This document shows positions 25,620 to 35,533 of a stretch of DNA of 64,000 bases, in pieces. The position numbers were made by a program, and so were the translations under genes. The notes below the pieces were generated by a model. That model was given only the letters and a program-made list of their open reading frames with translations, searched no databases and was not told the DNA's origin. Every line of letters begins with the position of its first letter. Position 1 is the first letter of the stretch. Origin of the DNA: Panacagrimonas sp963975245 (lineage in GTDB: Bacteria > Pseudomonadota > Gammaproteobacteria > Nevskiales > Nevskiaceae); contig CAXBFJ010000002.1 of NCBI GenBank assembly GCA_963975245.1, positions 1 through 64,000 of the forward strand, given 5' to 3'.

Positions 25620-27820
25620 GTAAATCAACCGATGTGATGAACTCCATCGATATTGATGTGGGTGGCACCTTTACCGATTTTGTCCTGACACTTGATGGTG
25701 AGCGGCATATCGTCAAATCGCCCACCACGCCGCATGACCTGTCCGTGGGCTTCCTCAATGCGGTGGAGTCAGGCGCGGAAAAGGCAGGGCTGGAAATTGA
25801 TGAACTGTTGCCACGCATCGACATCGTTCGCTATTCGACGACGGTCGCCCTGAACCGCTTGCTGCAGAGGCAGGGGCCTCGCATCGGCTTCATCACCACC
25901 GAAGGCCACGAGGACATGATTCATATTGGCCGTGGTGCGCAGTGGGTGGATGGGCAGATCATCTCCGAGCGTCGCAACCTGGCGGCACAGAACAAACCAC
26001 ACCCGCTGATCTCGCGCGATCTGGTGGTTGGGGTCAAGGAGCGGGTGGATTCAACCGGAACGGTGATCCGGCCTCTCGACGAAGAAGATGTTCGCCGGAA
26101 GCTGAGAATCCTGATGGACCGCGGCGCGCGCGCCATTGTCGTGACGCTGCTGTGGTCCTTCGTCAATCCTGAGCATGAACGGCGCGTTCGCGAAATCATT
26201 CGCGAGGAATACAAGGAATACCACATCGGTTTTGTGCCGGTGGTGATGAGTCATGCAGTCACCGCCAAGCTCGGCGAGTACGAGCGAGCGATGACGGCAG
26301 TGCTCGACGCCTATCTGCAGCACGCCATGCAGACCGAAATCTGTGCAACATGGGACAAGCTGCGAGAAGAGGGTTATCGCGGCACTTTCCTCATGATCCA
26401 CAACTCCGGTGGATCGGCAGATATTTTCAAGACGCCTGCATCACGTACCTTCAACGGCGGACCGGTGGCCGGCCTGATGGGCAGTGCCTATTTCGCAGAG
26501 AAGCTGGGGTACAAAAACGTCATAATGGGAGATGTCGGCGGTACCAGTTTTGATGTGGCGCTGGTGGTGGAATCCGGGGTGCGCAACTACGAATTCAAGC
26601 CGGTGATTGATCGCTGGATGGTCAACGTCACCATGATGCAGACTATTTCCATTGGTGCGGGCGGCGGCTCCATTGCCGGTGTGGATGCCAATGGCAGGCT
26701 CACCGTGGGGCCACGCAGTGCCGGTTCCATGCCGGGTCCCGTCTGCTACGACCTGGGCGGCACCGAGCCCACCACCACCGATGCCGATGTGGTGCTTGGG
26801 TACATCAACCCAGACGGTTACTTTGGCGGGCAGATGCCGCTCAACAAGGCCAAGGCCGAGAAAGCGATCAAGGAAAAGATTGCGGACAAACTCGGTGTAA
26901 GCACGCTCGAAGCGGCCGCCATGATTCGCAATGTCATCGACGAGAACATGGCATCTGCAATCAAGCGCGAGGTGCACATGCGGGGTTATCACCCTGAGGA
27001 TTTCGTGCTATTCGCCATTGGGGGCGCGGGACCGACGCATGTCTCCGGCTTCCAGGCGGATGTGCCCAAGGCAGTGGTCTTTCCAGCCGCGCCTGTGTTC
27101 TGTGCCATGGGCTCGTCGATCATGGATATCGTTCACCTTTACGAGCAGTCACGGCGCATGGTTTTCATGGAGCCCGTCAGCGAAAAGCTGGTGATTGATC
27201 GAGAGTCCTTTAATCAGGTTGTGCAGGAGATGAAGGACAAGGCTCATCGCGAACTCGTCTCGGAAAATCTGAACCCGGCCGAAGCCAGATTCTCGCTCGA
27301 ACTGGACATGCTCTACGGCGGTCAGGTCAATGTGAAACGCACCAGTTGTCCGGTATTGCAGATCAACAGCGACGACGATGCGCAGGCGACCTACGATGCC
27401 TTTGAAAAGGAGTTCTCGGAAGCCTTCAGCCCATTGGTGGTCAACCGTCCGGGTGGTGTTTATCTCGACAACTTTGTTCTGCGCGTCACTGTGCCGATCC
27501 ACAAGCCGGTGATCCCCGAGTTCCCGATGCAGGACGCAGATCCTTCTGCAGCGCGCAGCGGCAGCCGCCAGGCCTATTGGCTGGAGTTGCGGGAAAGCGT
27601 GGACACGCCGATCTATCAGTTTGATCTGCTGCAGGCAGGAAACGAGCTGCTGGGTCCGGCGATCATCGAAGCCGAACTCACCACTGTGGTTGTTCCTCCC
27701 GGCCGTCGTTTTTTCTTAGACAAGCATCGTCTCGGCATTTTGGAACGGCTTGATCAGAAGCAGGGTGCGCGCCGCCGCCGCGTGGCCAGCGCCAGCAGCA
27801 CAGAAACCAGCCTTGCCTGA
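25616..27820 (+). CDS. HyuA-like subunit, ApcC-like
   Basis: 734 residues from the ATG overlapping the upstream stop. Features: IDVGGTFTDFVL (first phosphate loop), PTTPHDLSVGFLNAV, YSTTVALNRLLQR, MGDVGGTSFDVALVV (second loop) and AIGGAGPTHVSGF. This is a full-length hydantoinase A-type/acetone carboxylase beta-like subunit. ATP-dependent phosphorylation of the ketone enol or of bicarbonate is the expected chemistry. Coupled to the zinc-ribbon subunit and followed after 75 bp by the HyuB-like gene. Confidence 0.82.
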   Translation: MSKSTDVMNSIDIDVGGTFTDFVLTLDGERHIVKSPTTPHDLSVGFLNAVESGAEKAGLEIDELLPRIDIVRYSTTVALNRLLQRQGPRIGFITTEGHEDMIHIGRGAQWVDGQIISERRNLAAQNKPHPLISRDLVVGVKERVDSTGTVIRPLDEEDVRRKLRILMDRGARAIVVTLLWSFVNPEHERRVREIIREEYKEYHIGFVPVVMSHAVTAKLGEYERAMTAVLDAYLQHAMQTEICATWDKLREEGYRGTFLMIHNSGGSADIFKTPASRTFNGGPVAGLMGSAYFAEKLGYKNVIMGDVGGTSFDVALVVESGVRNYEFKPVIDRWMVNVTMMQTISIGAGGGSIAGVDANGRLTVGPRSAGSMPGPVCYDLGGTEPTTTDADVVLGYINPDGYFGGQMPLNKAKAEKAIKEKIADKLGVSTLEAAAMIRNVIDENMASAIKREVHMRGYHPEDFVLFAIGGAGPTHVSGFQADVPKAVVFPAAPVFCAMGSSIMDIVHLYEQSRRMVFMEPVSEKLVIDRESFNQVVQEMKDKAHRELVSENLNPAEARFSLELDMLYGGQVNVKRTSCPVLQINSDDDAQATYDAFEKEFSEAFSPLVVNRPGGVYLDNFVLRVTVPIHKPVIPEFPMQDADPSAARSGSRQAYWLELRESVDTPIYQFDLLQAGNELLGPAIIEAELTTVVVPPGRRFFLDKHRLGILERLDQKQGARRRRVASASSTETSLA

Positions 27821-27895
27821 GCGCGCTTGTCGCCAGATGCATTCTCGTCCTGACCCTCATCGGGTCTTTCCAGAAGTCTGAATCCGGAGCCTGTC

Positions 27896-29953
27896 ATGGC
27901 CATTCCAACACTCGAACAGAAACTTGCCTGGCTCAAGACCGTCCCGCCATCGGACGATGAATTGCGATGGGCGGATGAGATTGATGCAGCGCAATTCGAG
28001 ATCGGTTTCCAGCGCACCAACGACATCCTCGACGAAGGCATGGAAGTGTTCCAGCGCTCCTGTCGCTGCGCTATGGGGGTTGCAGGAGACTCTCTGGTGG
28101 GCATCTGCACCGCCGATGGCGACATCATCAATGGATCGATGGGCACCTACCTGCATGCCGTGATTCCGCCCATCATCATCAAGTACATCAAGCACACCTT
28201 CGGCAAGAACATCGGCATCAACGATGGAGATCTGTGGTTTGCCAATGACGCCGTATATGGCGGTGTCCACAATCCGGATCAGATGGTGGCTATGCCGGTT
28301 TTCTTCGAGGGCGAGCTGATCTCCTGGACCGTGGCTCTGGTGCATACCACCGAGACGGGCGCGATCGAGCCGGGCGGTATGCCGGTTTCAGCAGTGTCAC
28401 GTTTTGAAGAGGGCATGAACCTGCCGCCGATGAGAATCGGGCAGAACTTCAAGCTCAACGAAGACATCGAGAGCATGTTCCAGGCCTTCGGCCTGCGCGC
28501 GCCACAAATGATCGCGGTCGATTTGAAGGCGCGTTGCACGACTGCCGACCGCGTGCGCACGCGTCTGCTCGAACTGTGCGAACGCGAAGGCCCGGAGTTC
28601 GTGCGAGGGCTGTTCCGCAAAATGATCCAGACCGCTGACAGCGGCGCGCAGAACCTGATTCGCCAATGGCCAGACGGCAAGTATCGCTGCGTGAATTTTT
28701 CCGACGGTGTCGGCCTCAAGCAGGGGCTGGTTCGCAATTGCTACATGACCCTGCACAAGGATGACAATCGCATCCTGGTGGATTTCACCGGCACCGGGCC
28801 GGAAACGCCGTCGTCCTACAACGCACATCCGCAGGCCGCCATCGCGCATTTCACCAATTACATCTACGAATACCTGTTTCACGAGCTGCCGCTATCCAAC
28901 GGCACATTCAACAATATTGATTTTCGTTTTGAAGAAGGCACCTGCCTGTCGCCAGACCCGCGTGCGGCAACTTCCAACTCGGTGATGATTTCCACCGGCA
29001 TCATGAGCGCGGTGCATAACTGCTTCGCCAAGACCATGTTCAGCACCCCCAACTGGAAGCAGGCCGGAGCCTCAATGGCCAATGCTGGAAACGCTCTGGT
29101 GCTGGCCGGGCTTTCGCAGTGGGGCGCACCGTTCGCAGACATGCTGGCCTACTCGATCAACACCGAAGGCCAGGGCGCACGTCCCGATCAGGACGGCATG
29201 GACGCCTACGGATTTCCCTGGGCACATGGTGGCCGCGCACCCAACACCGAGAACACTGAAAACGAGTTTCCATTGCTGATTCCGCTGTCTAATCACTGGA
29301 CCGACAGCTGCGGGCACGGAAAGTATCGCGGTGGTGTCGGAACCGTGCAGATGTGGGTCGCCCATCACGTGCCACAGGTGTACATGATGAGCATTGCCGA
29401 CAACACCAAACTGCAAACACCTCAGCCGTTGTTTGGCGGTTATGCGCCGTGCACGGTTCCTGGCATTTCCATTTCCAAGTCGGAGCTCATGGATCAGCTC
29501 GCTGGGAGTGGCGAACTGACGCTGGAGCTGCAGGACATTCTCAGCAACAAGACGATCAAGGGCGACTACAAGACCGAATTCCTGGGACGCTCGGTGCGGC
29601 CTTACGACAATGGCGATGTGATGACTTTTGGATTCTCGGCCGGGGGCACCGGGTATGGTGACCCCTTGGATCGAGAGCCGGAATCTGTCGGCATTGATCT
29701 GGACAAGGGCACCGTGACACCCGCGTCTGCCCGGCACATCTACAAGGTCATCTGGGACGAGGAAGCACGCCAAATTGATTTCTCCGCCACCGCCGAGGCC
29801 CGTGAGGCTGAGCTTGCAGCACGCAAGAAGCGCGGCAGGCCGTACCACGAATTCGAGTCTGAATGGCTGAAAAAGAAGCCCCCGGAGGAAATTCTGGAGT
29901 ACTACGGGACCTGGCCCGATGCCAAACCCAACAAGGTTTTGATGCGTGCCTGA
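27896..29953 (+). CDS. HyuB-like subunit, ApcD/acetone carboxylase alpha-like
   Basis: 685 residues, hydantoinase B family: FQRTNDILDEGMEVFQRS, GTYLHAVIPP, DGDLWFANDAVYGGVHNPDQ, TDSCGHGKYRGGVGT and a Gly-rich SAGGTGYGDPLDR near the end. In acetone/acetophenone carboxylases this subunit carries out the carboxylation half-reaction. With genes 22198, 25239 and 25616 it completes a four-subunit set in ABCD order. The ATG follows CGGAGCC. The C-terminal 40 residues are rich in Lys/Glu. Confidence 0.84.
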   Translation: MAIPTLEQKLAWLKTVPPSDDELRWADEIDAAQFEIGFQRTNDILDEGMEVFQRSCRCAMGVAGDSLVGICTADGDIINGSMGTYLHAVIPPIIIKYIKHTFGKNIGINDGDLWFANDAVYGGVHNPDQMVAMPVFFEGELISWTVALVHTTETGAIEPGGMPVSAVSRFEEGMNLPPMRIGQNFKLNEDIESMFQAFGLRAPQMIAVDLKARCTTADRVRTRLLELCEREGPEFVRGLFRKMIQTADSGAQNLIRQWPDGKYRCVNFSDGVGLKQGLVRNCYMTLHKDDNRILVDFTGTGPETPSSYNAHPQAAIAHFTNYIYEYLFHELPLSNGTFNNIDFRFEEGTCLSPDPRAATSNSVMISTGIMSAVHNCFAKTMFSTPNWKQAGASMANAGNALVLAGLSQWGAPFADMLAYSINTEGQGARPDQDGMDAYGFPWAHGGRAPNTENTENEFPLLIPLSNHWTDSCGHGKYRGGVGTVQMWVAHHVPQVYMMSIADNTKLQTPQPLFGGYAPCTVPGISISKSELMDQLAGSGELTLELQDILSNKTIKGDYKTEFLGRSVRPYDNGDVMTFGFSAGGTGYGDPLDREPESVGIDLDKGTVTPASARHIYKVIWDEEARQIDFSATAEAREAELAARKKRGRPYHEFESEWLKKKPPEEILEYYGTWPDAKPNKVLMRA

Positions 29954-29977
29954 TATTCACGACAAACGTCAGATCTC

Positions 29978-30907
29978 ATGAGCGCAGCCTCCGGAAAGCC
30001 AGACTGGCAGCGTCGTCTCTCGCAGCTGGCGCGTGGTGCGGGCAAGCCGCACTCACCGCTGTTTGCACCGCTGATGTACGGGGTCTGCAGCCAGATCGAG
30101 GCCTTGCCCCCCGCGCAGGTCACGGCAGATCCGACGCGCCTGGCCAAGTGTCAGGGCGAACTGCGGCGGGTGTTGGGAACCGAGGCTTTCGTGGTTGCAG
30201 CGCCATCGGCGATGGAGGCTCAGGCGCTGGGCGCGCACGTGGATCGCAATGTCTGGCCGCCGCGTGTGAATGATTCCGGCAGCGCAAGCTTGCCGCATTC
30301 TCTGGAAGATTTTTCTTCTGCTTGGGAACAGTCAGAAGCGCTCACAGCTTCTCTGGAGGCTACGCGACGCATCGCGCGAAGCGAACAGGGCAAGCCTGTC
30401 ATCCTCGCCGCGCTCACCGGGCCCGCGACATTGCTGGGCCAACTGAAGGGCGACGCTGCGCTCGCTCAGGAAGATTTCGAGTTCATCGGACGTGCCTTGT
30501 CTGCCTTGTGCCGCGAGTTTGCACAGGGCGGCGCTTCGGCAATCCTGATTTGTGAGCAGGCCTTGCCGGTTGATATGGATGCCTGGCACGCAGCGCTTTC
30601 AACCATCGCCAATATCGCGCGTTTTCATCGAGTTCCTGCCTTGCTGGCGTTTGAGACGCCGCAGTCGCTGCAATGGCCCGATGGCTGGGTGGCGTGCCCC
30701 GAGCCTGCGTCTCTTGCACAGCAGGAAAAAGCCTGCGGCGTCTGCATCAGCACCGAGCCCGGTAGCTGGGCCGATGTTTGTGAGGCAGATTTGAGTCTCG
30801 CACGGGTGATGCTGAGTGCAGCCGACATTGACGCTAATGCAGACATCGATGCGCTGATCGATGCCTGCGAGCCGGCGCTGGAACGCCAGCAGCGCGAGGA
30901 CCGCTGA
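29978..30907 (+). CDS. UroD-superfamily-like protein of unknown function
   Basis: 309 residues, 24 bp after the HyuB-like gene. LFAPLMYGVCSQIEAL, ALTGPATLLGQL, FAQGGASAILICEQ and VPALLAFETP recall the TIM barrels of uroporphyrinogen decarboxylase/MetE/corrinoid methyltransferases, but I see no HxCGN-type zinc site and the match is distant. By position it could be the fifth component (ApcE-like) of a carboxylase or a repair or assembly factor. No function is assigned. The ATG lacks a strong ribosome site, so coupling to upstream translation is likely. Confidence 0.55.
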   Translation: MSAASGKPDWQRRLSQLARGAGKPHSPLFAPLMYGVCSQIEALPPAQVTADPTRLAKCQGELRRVLGTEAFVVAAPSAMEAQALGAHVDRNVWPPRVNDSGSASLPHSLEDFSSAWEQSEALTASLEATRRIARSEQGKPVILAALTGPATLLGQLKGDAALAQEDFEFIGRALSALCREFAQGGASAILICEQALPVDMDAWHAALSTIANIARFHRVPALLAFETPQSLQWPDGWVACPEPASLAQQEKACGVCISTEPGSWADVCEADLSLARVMLSAADIDANADIDALIDACEPALERQQREDR

Positions 30908-30913
30908 GCTACG

Positions 30914-31936
30914 ATGAATCGCCACACCATTCCCGTCACGCTGCTGACCGGTTTCCTGGGTTCCGGCAAGACCACCCTGATCAACCGAATTTTGCGAGAG
31001 GCGCACGGCAGACGCTTTGCGGTGATCGAGAATGAATACGGCGAGACCAACGTTGACGCCGACCTGCTGCTCAACGATGGCGATGAGACCGTGGTGCAAC
31101 TCACCAATGGCTGCGTCTGTTGCACCGTTCGTGGTGACCTGGCGAATGCGCTTCACTCGCTTGCAGTGCAGCGAGAGCGTGGTGAGATTGCATTCGATCA
31201 GGTGCTGATTGAACCGACCGGTCTGGCCGACCCGGGGCCCATCGTGCGCACCTTCATGGCCGAGACGGAACTGCTTTCCAGATTTCATCTGGATGGTGTT
31301 GTGACCTTGTTTGACGCGGTCAATGGACGCCGAAACCTGCTCGAGTCAGTCGAGGCCCAGGCCCAGCTTGGATACGCTGATCGCGTCCTGCTGACCAAGG
31401 TGGACTTGCTGGATGATCAACCCGATGGCCGCAGCGAGAATGAAATTCGCGCAGGCATATCGGCGGCCAATGCCGCGGCGGAGATTGAATCCATTGATCT
31501 CAACACAGCGCCGTGGGGAGAGATGTTTGAAAAGCTGCTCTGTCTTCGCGGATTCCAGTTTGATCGGGTTGTGTTTGCTCCGGTTTCGCCACCAAGCAAT
31601 GCCACCGGCACTGCACATACACCGGGAGTCAGCAGTTTGAAGTTTGAGGCTGAGGCGCCGCTGGATGGTGTTCAACTCAACAAGGCACTGGCTCGCATCA
31701 ACGAAAAGTATGGTGAGTCCCTTTGGCGCATCAAGGGGGTTCTGGCGATTGAGGGCATGCGCAATCGTGTCGTGGTGCAAGGCGTTCAGGGCCTTGTGCA
31801 AGCCAATCCGACGACGGTGTGGCGGCCCTATGAGCCGCGTCACTCCAAACTGGTGCTGATTGGTCGCGAGCTTGATACCCAATGGCTGCAAGAAGTACTG
31901 CAGTCCAGTGTTTCGCAAAGCCAGGTCTTGTCCTGA
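30914..31936 (+). CDS. CobW/COG0523-family GTPase (G3E metallochaperone)
   Basis: 340 residues. Walker A is GFLGSGKTT, the metal site is GCVCC followed by TVRGDL, ENEYGE and IEPTGLADP are switch features, and LLTKVDL is the G4 motif. A CobW C-terminal domain follows (LKFEAEAPLD). COG0523 proteins deliver Zn2+, Co2+ or other metals to client enzymes with GTP hydrolysis. Only 6 bp separate it from the UroD-like gene, so the client may be the zinc-ribbon subunit or another carboxylase component. Confidence 0.85.
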   Translation: MNRHTIPVTLLTGFLGSGKTTLINRILREAHGRRFAVIENEYGETNVDADLLLNDGDETVVQLTNGCVCCTVRGDLANALHSLAVQRERGEIAFDQVLIEPTGLADPGPIVRTFMAETELLSRFHLDGVVTLFDAVNGRRNLLESVEAQAQLGYADRVLLTKVDLLDDQPDGRSENEIRAGISAANAAAEIESIDLNTAPWGEMFEKLLCLRGFQFDRVVFAPVSPPSNATGTAHTPGVSSLKFEAEAPLDGVQLNKALARINEKYGESLWRIKGVLAIEGMRNRVVVQGVQGLVQANPTTVWRPYEPRHSKLVLIGRELDTQWLQEVLQSSVSQSQVLS

Positions 31937-31937
31937 C

Positions 31938-33767
31938 GTGAGCGGTTTGTTCGCTTCGCCAAAGACGCTGCTGCATCGGCGTGACGATAAGGCCCTGATA
32001 CTGACCTCTTCACAGGCATTGGGAGAACCTGTTCGCGCTGTCGGGTGTTGGCTGGAGCATTGGGCGCAAGTGACGCCGCAGCGAGACTTTCTTGCGCAGC
32101 GCGATGCCTCCGGGCAGTGGCGAAGGCTCACTTACGCGATGGCTCTGAGGCAGGTCCGCGCCCTCGCGACAGGGCTGCTGGAGAATGCGCGCCTTCGGCC
32201 CGGACCGGTTGTCATCCTGTCTGAGAACAGTATTGAGCACGCCCTGTTATCACTGGCGGCGATGCATGTCGGCGTGCCCGTGGCAGCGCTCTCGACGGCT
32301 TACTCGCTGGCATCACGCGATCACCTCAAGCTGCGCAAGTTGATTGCAGAACTCGACCCCGGTCTGATCTACGTAAGCCATCAGCAGATCTATGGTGCCG
32401 CGCTCGATGCCATTGCGGATGTGCATTCTGCGCAGCTGGTTGCCGGTGCAGCGCTCGCCGGCGAATGCAAAGCATTCGCGGAGCTACTGCAATCAACGGA
32501 CGAGCTTCAGGTGCAGGCGGCTTTCGAGCGCCTCGGCCCGGATGCCTTGGCGAAGATTCTCTACACCTCCGGTTCTACCGGAGAACCCAAGGGCGTTTTG
32601 AACACCCAGGGCATGCTCTGCAGCAATCAGCAGGCCCGGGTGCAGATCTGGCCCTGGCTGCAAACAACGCCGCCCGTCATTCTGGACTGGCTGCCCTGGA
32701 GTCATACGTTTGGCAGCAACCATAATTTCAACATGGTGCTGTGCAATGGCGGCACGCTGTACATCGACGAAGGTCGGCCGATGCCCGGGCAGTTCCAGGC
32801 CAGCATCCGCAATCTGCGCGACGCGGCGCCCAATTGTTATTTCAATGTGCCGCGTGGCTTCGACATGCTGGTCGCGGCGATCGAGGATGATGACGCGTTT
32901 GCGCGATCATTCTTTTCCCGGGTCCGGGTGCTGTTCTATGCGGCGGCGGCGCTGCCACAGAATCTATGGGATGCCTTGCAGCGCTTGTCCGCGCAGCACG
33001 TCGGACATCCGATCCCCATGGTTTCAGCCTGGGGTACAACCGAAACCGCGCCGCTGGCAACGGACTGCCATTTTCAGGCCAATGCTTCGGGCAACATCGG
33101 CGTGCCCATTCCAGGCACCCGACTGAAGCTGCTTCCGGTTGCTGAGCACAGTTACGAGATTCGCGTCGCCGGACTCAACATCACGCCGGGTTATTTCAAG
33201 CGAGCTGAGCAGACTCAAAAAGCTTTCGACGCGGAGGGTTTCTATATCACCGGCGATGCGGTTCGTTTTGCCCGCGAGGGGGACCCATCTGCGGGCCTGA
33301 TCTTTGACGGGCGGATCGCGGAGGACTTCAAGCTCTCCAGCGGCACCTGGGTGAATGTTGGAAATCTGAGAATTCGTGCTGTAGCCGGTCTGGCGCCGCT
33401 GGCACAGGACATCGTGATCGCGGGACACGACCGGGATCATCTCGGCTTTCTGGTGTTCCCCAATTTGGCAGCCTGCTGCGCGCTGACTGGCCTGCCAGTT
33501 GAAACGCCCGCCCGTAAAGTGCTGGCGCAATCAGCGGTGCGTGCGGCGATTCGTGAAGGTCTGCGCAAACTCAAACAGGAAGGCGGTGGCAGTTCCATGC
33601 ACGCGCCCTGCGCCGTTCTGCTGGAGGAGCCGCCGGATATTGATTCCGGTGAAATGACCGACAAGGGCTACATCAATCAGCGCGCCGTCCTGAGCCGGCG
33701 CGCAGAGGTGGTCAAAATGCTGTTTGATGAGTCAGATTCTGCAAATGCGCACATCCTGCGAATCTGA
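31938..33767 (+). CDS. Feruloyl-CoA synthase-like aryl-CoA ligase
   Basis: 609 residues from a GTG one base after the CobW stop. Adenylation motifs: YTSGSTGEPKGVLNTQ, WGTTETAPLATD, ITGDAVRF. GRIAEDFKLSSGTWVNVGNL replaces the usual hinge/catalytic region, a hallmark of the feruloyl-CoA synthase subfamily. It would activate an aromatic or keto acid with ATP and CoA. At the operon end it could act on the beta-keto acid made by the carboxylase, as benzoylacetate-CoA ligase does in acetophenone degradation. It converges with dut 23 bp downstream; I see no clear terminator there. Confidence 0.78.
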   Translation: MSGLFASPKTLLHRRDDKALILTSSQALGEPVRAVGCWLEHWAQVTPQRDFLAQRDASGQWRRLTYAMALRQVRALATGLLENARLRPGPVVILSENSIEHALLSLAAMHVGVPVAALSTAYSLASRDHLKLRKLIAELDPGLIYVSHQQIYGAALDAIADVHSAQLVAGAALAGECKAFAELLQSTDELQVQAAFERLGPDALAKILYTSGSTGEPKGVLNTQGMLCSNQQARVQIWPWLQTTPPVILDWLPWSHTFGSNHNFNMVLCNGGTLYIDEGRPMPGQFQASIRNLRDAAPNCYFNVPRGFDMLVAAIEDDDAFARSFFSRVRVLFYAAAALPQNLWDALQRLSAQHVGHPIPMVSAWGTTETAPLATDCHFQANASGNIGVPIPGTRLKLLPVAEHSYEIRVAGLNITPGYFKRAEQTQKAFDAEGFYITGDAVRFAREGDPSAGLIFDGRIAEDFKLSSGTWVNVGNLRIRAVAGLAPLAQDIVIAGHDRDHLGFLVFPNLAACCALTGLPVETPARKVLAQSAVRAAIREGLRKLKQEGGGSSMHAPCAVLLEEPPDIDSGEMTDKGYINQRAVLSRRAEVVKMLFDESDSANAHILRI

Positions 33768-33789
33768 AGCGCGACGTGACCCAAAAAAA

Positions 33790-34245
33790 TCAGTGACGTC
33801 CGGAATGCCCGAAGCCACCGCTGCCGCGCTGCGAGGTTTCGAAGTCTGAAACCATTTCAAATTCGGCGCGCACCACCGGAACAATCACCAGTTGCGCGAT
33901 CCGTTCACCCGGTTCAACCGTGAAAGGCTTGTTGCCGCGATTCCAGCACGACACCATCAATTCGCCCTGGTAGTCCGAATCAATCAGTCCCACCAGATTG
34001 CCCAGCACGATGCCGTGCTTATGCCCCAGGCCCGAACGCGGCAGGATCATGGCCGCCAGACCGGGATCTTCAATGTAGATGGCAATGCCAGTGCGCAGCA
34101 GAGAGGTTTGACCCGGTTCAATGACCAGCGGTGCATCCAGCAATGCGCGAAGGTCCATGCCGGCCGAGCCATTGGTCGCGTGCGCTGGCAGCGCGATTTC
34201 ACGGCCCAGTCGCGGATCGAGAATTTTCAGCTGGATACGGTTCAT
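33790..34245 (-). CDS. dut: dUTP diphosphatase
   Basis: 151 residues, trimeric dUTPase. The five motifs are present: GSAGMDL, LPRSGLGHKHG, GLIDSDYQGEL, GERIAQLVI and the C-terminal Gly-rich RGSGGFGHSGRH. It removes dUTP and supplies dUMP for thymidylate. The frame is open upstream, but ATG 34245 gives the family length. It is 19 bp downstream of coaBC, the conserved gammaproteobacterial dfp-dut order. Confidence 0.95.
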   Translation of the reverse strand: MNRIQLKILDPRLGREIALPAHATNGSAGMDLRALLDAPLVIEPGQTSLLRTGIAIYIEDPGLAAMILPRSGLGHKHGIVLGNLVGLIDSDYQGELMVSCWNRGNKPFTVEPGERIAQLVIVPVVRAEFEMVSDFETSQRGSGGFGHSGRH

Positions 34246-34264
34246 GCGTTTCCTTTGTTCGTCA

Positions 34265-35494
34265 TCATGTTGAAGTTTGGCCAGACAGATGCTCGGCAAT
34301 CAGGCCCGCCAGCGCGTGGGCCAATTCCTGTTTGCTGCCACGGCCCAGGTCCTGGCTGCCGCCCTGCGGCCAGTAGACGCAAAGCTGGTTGTCGTCCTGA
34401 TCGAAAGCACGGCCCTGGCCAACCCAGTTGGCGGCGATCATGTTCAGACCCTTGCGCGCCAGCTTGTCCTGCGCGTGTTGCGCGAGGTTCTCGGTCTCAG
34501 CGGCAAAACCCACCATGAAAAGATCAGGCCTTGCCGAGCGCACGCGCATGAGGATGTCGTCATTGCGGGTCAGCGCCAGGCTCATGTCCTGATCCTTTTT
34601 CTTGATCTTGTTTGCGGCCTGCTCGACGACGCGGTAGTCCGCTACGGCGGCAGTGCCGATGAACAGATCCGCTTGCGCACTGGCTTCAATCGCCGCGTTG
34701 CACATTTGTTCGGCGCTTTCGACGTCGACCTGCAGTGCGCCGGCCGGCGTATCCAGCTGCGTGGGGCCCGAGATCAGCGTTACGCGTGCACCCAATGCGA
34801 TGAGCGCCGATGCCAGTGCATAGCCCTGCTTGCCGGAGGAGCGATTACTGATGAAGCGAACCGGGTCGATGGCTTCGCGCGTGGGTCCAGCGGTGATGAC
34901 GGCATGCTTTCCGCTCAGCGGGCCACTGGGTGTGAGCAGACGCGCCACGTCACTGCGCAGGTCCAGGGGTTCTCTCATGCGACCCGCGCCGACTTCGCCG
35001 CAGGCCTGGAAGCCAGCGCCGGGTCCGAGAATGTGCACGCCGCGTCGGGCGAGTGTGGATACATTGGCCTGCGTTGCAGGGTGTGCCCACATCAGACGAT
35101 TCATGGCCGGAGCCACTGCCAGCGGTTTGTCCGAGGCCAGTACCAGCGTGGTCAGCAGATCATCGGCGCGCCCCACGGCCAGGCGAGCAATGACATCGGC
35201 TGTGGCCGGGGCGATGAGAATCAGATCGGGCCAGCGGGCCAGTTCGATATGACCCATGGCCGCTTCGGCCTGTGCATCCCACAGTGTGTCGCGAACGGGT
35301 TTGCCGGTCAGCGCCTGGAATGTTGCTGCACCTACGAAATGCTGGGCGCCGCGTGTCATCACCACTTGTAGCTCGGCGCCAGATTCCATCAGGCGGCGGC
35401 TCAGGTCCGCAGCCTTGTAGGCGGCAATGCCGCCGCTGACACCGAGCACGATCTTTCGTCCCTGCAGATTGGGGATGTCGGGAGTGGAATTCAT
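34265..35494 (-). CDS. coaBC: Bifunctional PPC synthetase/decarboxylase (CoA biosynthesis)
   Basis: 409 residues. The N-terminal CoaC flavoprotein (about 1-190) begins KIVLGVSGGIAAYKAADLSR and contains PAMNRLMWAHPATQ. The C-terminal CoaB part (about 195-400) has TAGPTREAIDPVRFISNRSS (dinucleotide site) and AAVADYRV. It turns 4'-phosphopantothenate and cysteine into 4'-phosphopantetheine. Standard length, operon with dut. Confidence 0.95.
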   Translation of the reverse strand: MNSTPDIPNLQGRKIVLGVSGGIAAYKAADLSRRLMESGAELQVVMTRGAQHFVGAATFQALTGKPVRDTLWDAQAEAAMGHIELARWPDLILIAPATADVIARLAVGRADDLLTTLVLASDKPLAVAPAMNRLMWAHPATQANVSTLARRGVHILGPGAGFQACGEVGAGRMREPLDLRSDVARLLTPSGPLSGKHAVITAGPTREAIDPVRFISNRSSGKQGYALASALIALGARVTLISGPTQLDTPAGALQVDVESAEQMCNAAIEASAQADLFIGTAAVADYRVVEQAANKIKKKDQDMSLALTRNDDILMRVRSARPDLFMVGFAAETENLAQHAQDKLARKGLNMIAANWVGQGRAFDQDDNQLCVYWPQGGSQDLGRGSKQELAHALAGLIAEHLSGQTST

Positions 35495-35533
35495 GATGTG
35501 CAGTTTAAGGTCACGGGCGGCGCAGATGCCTGG

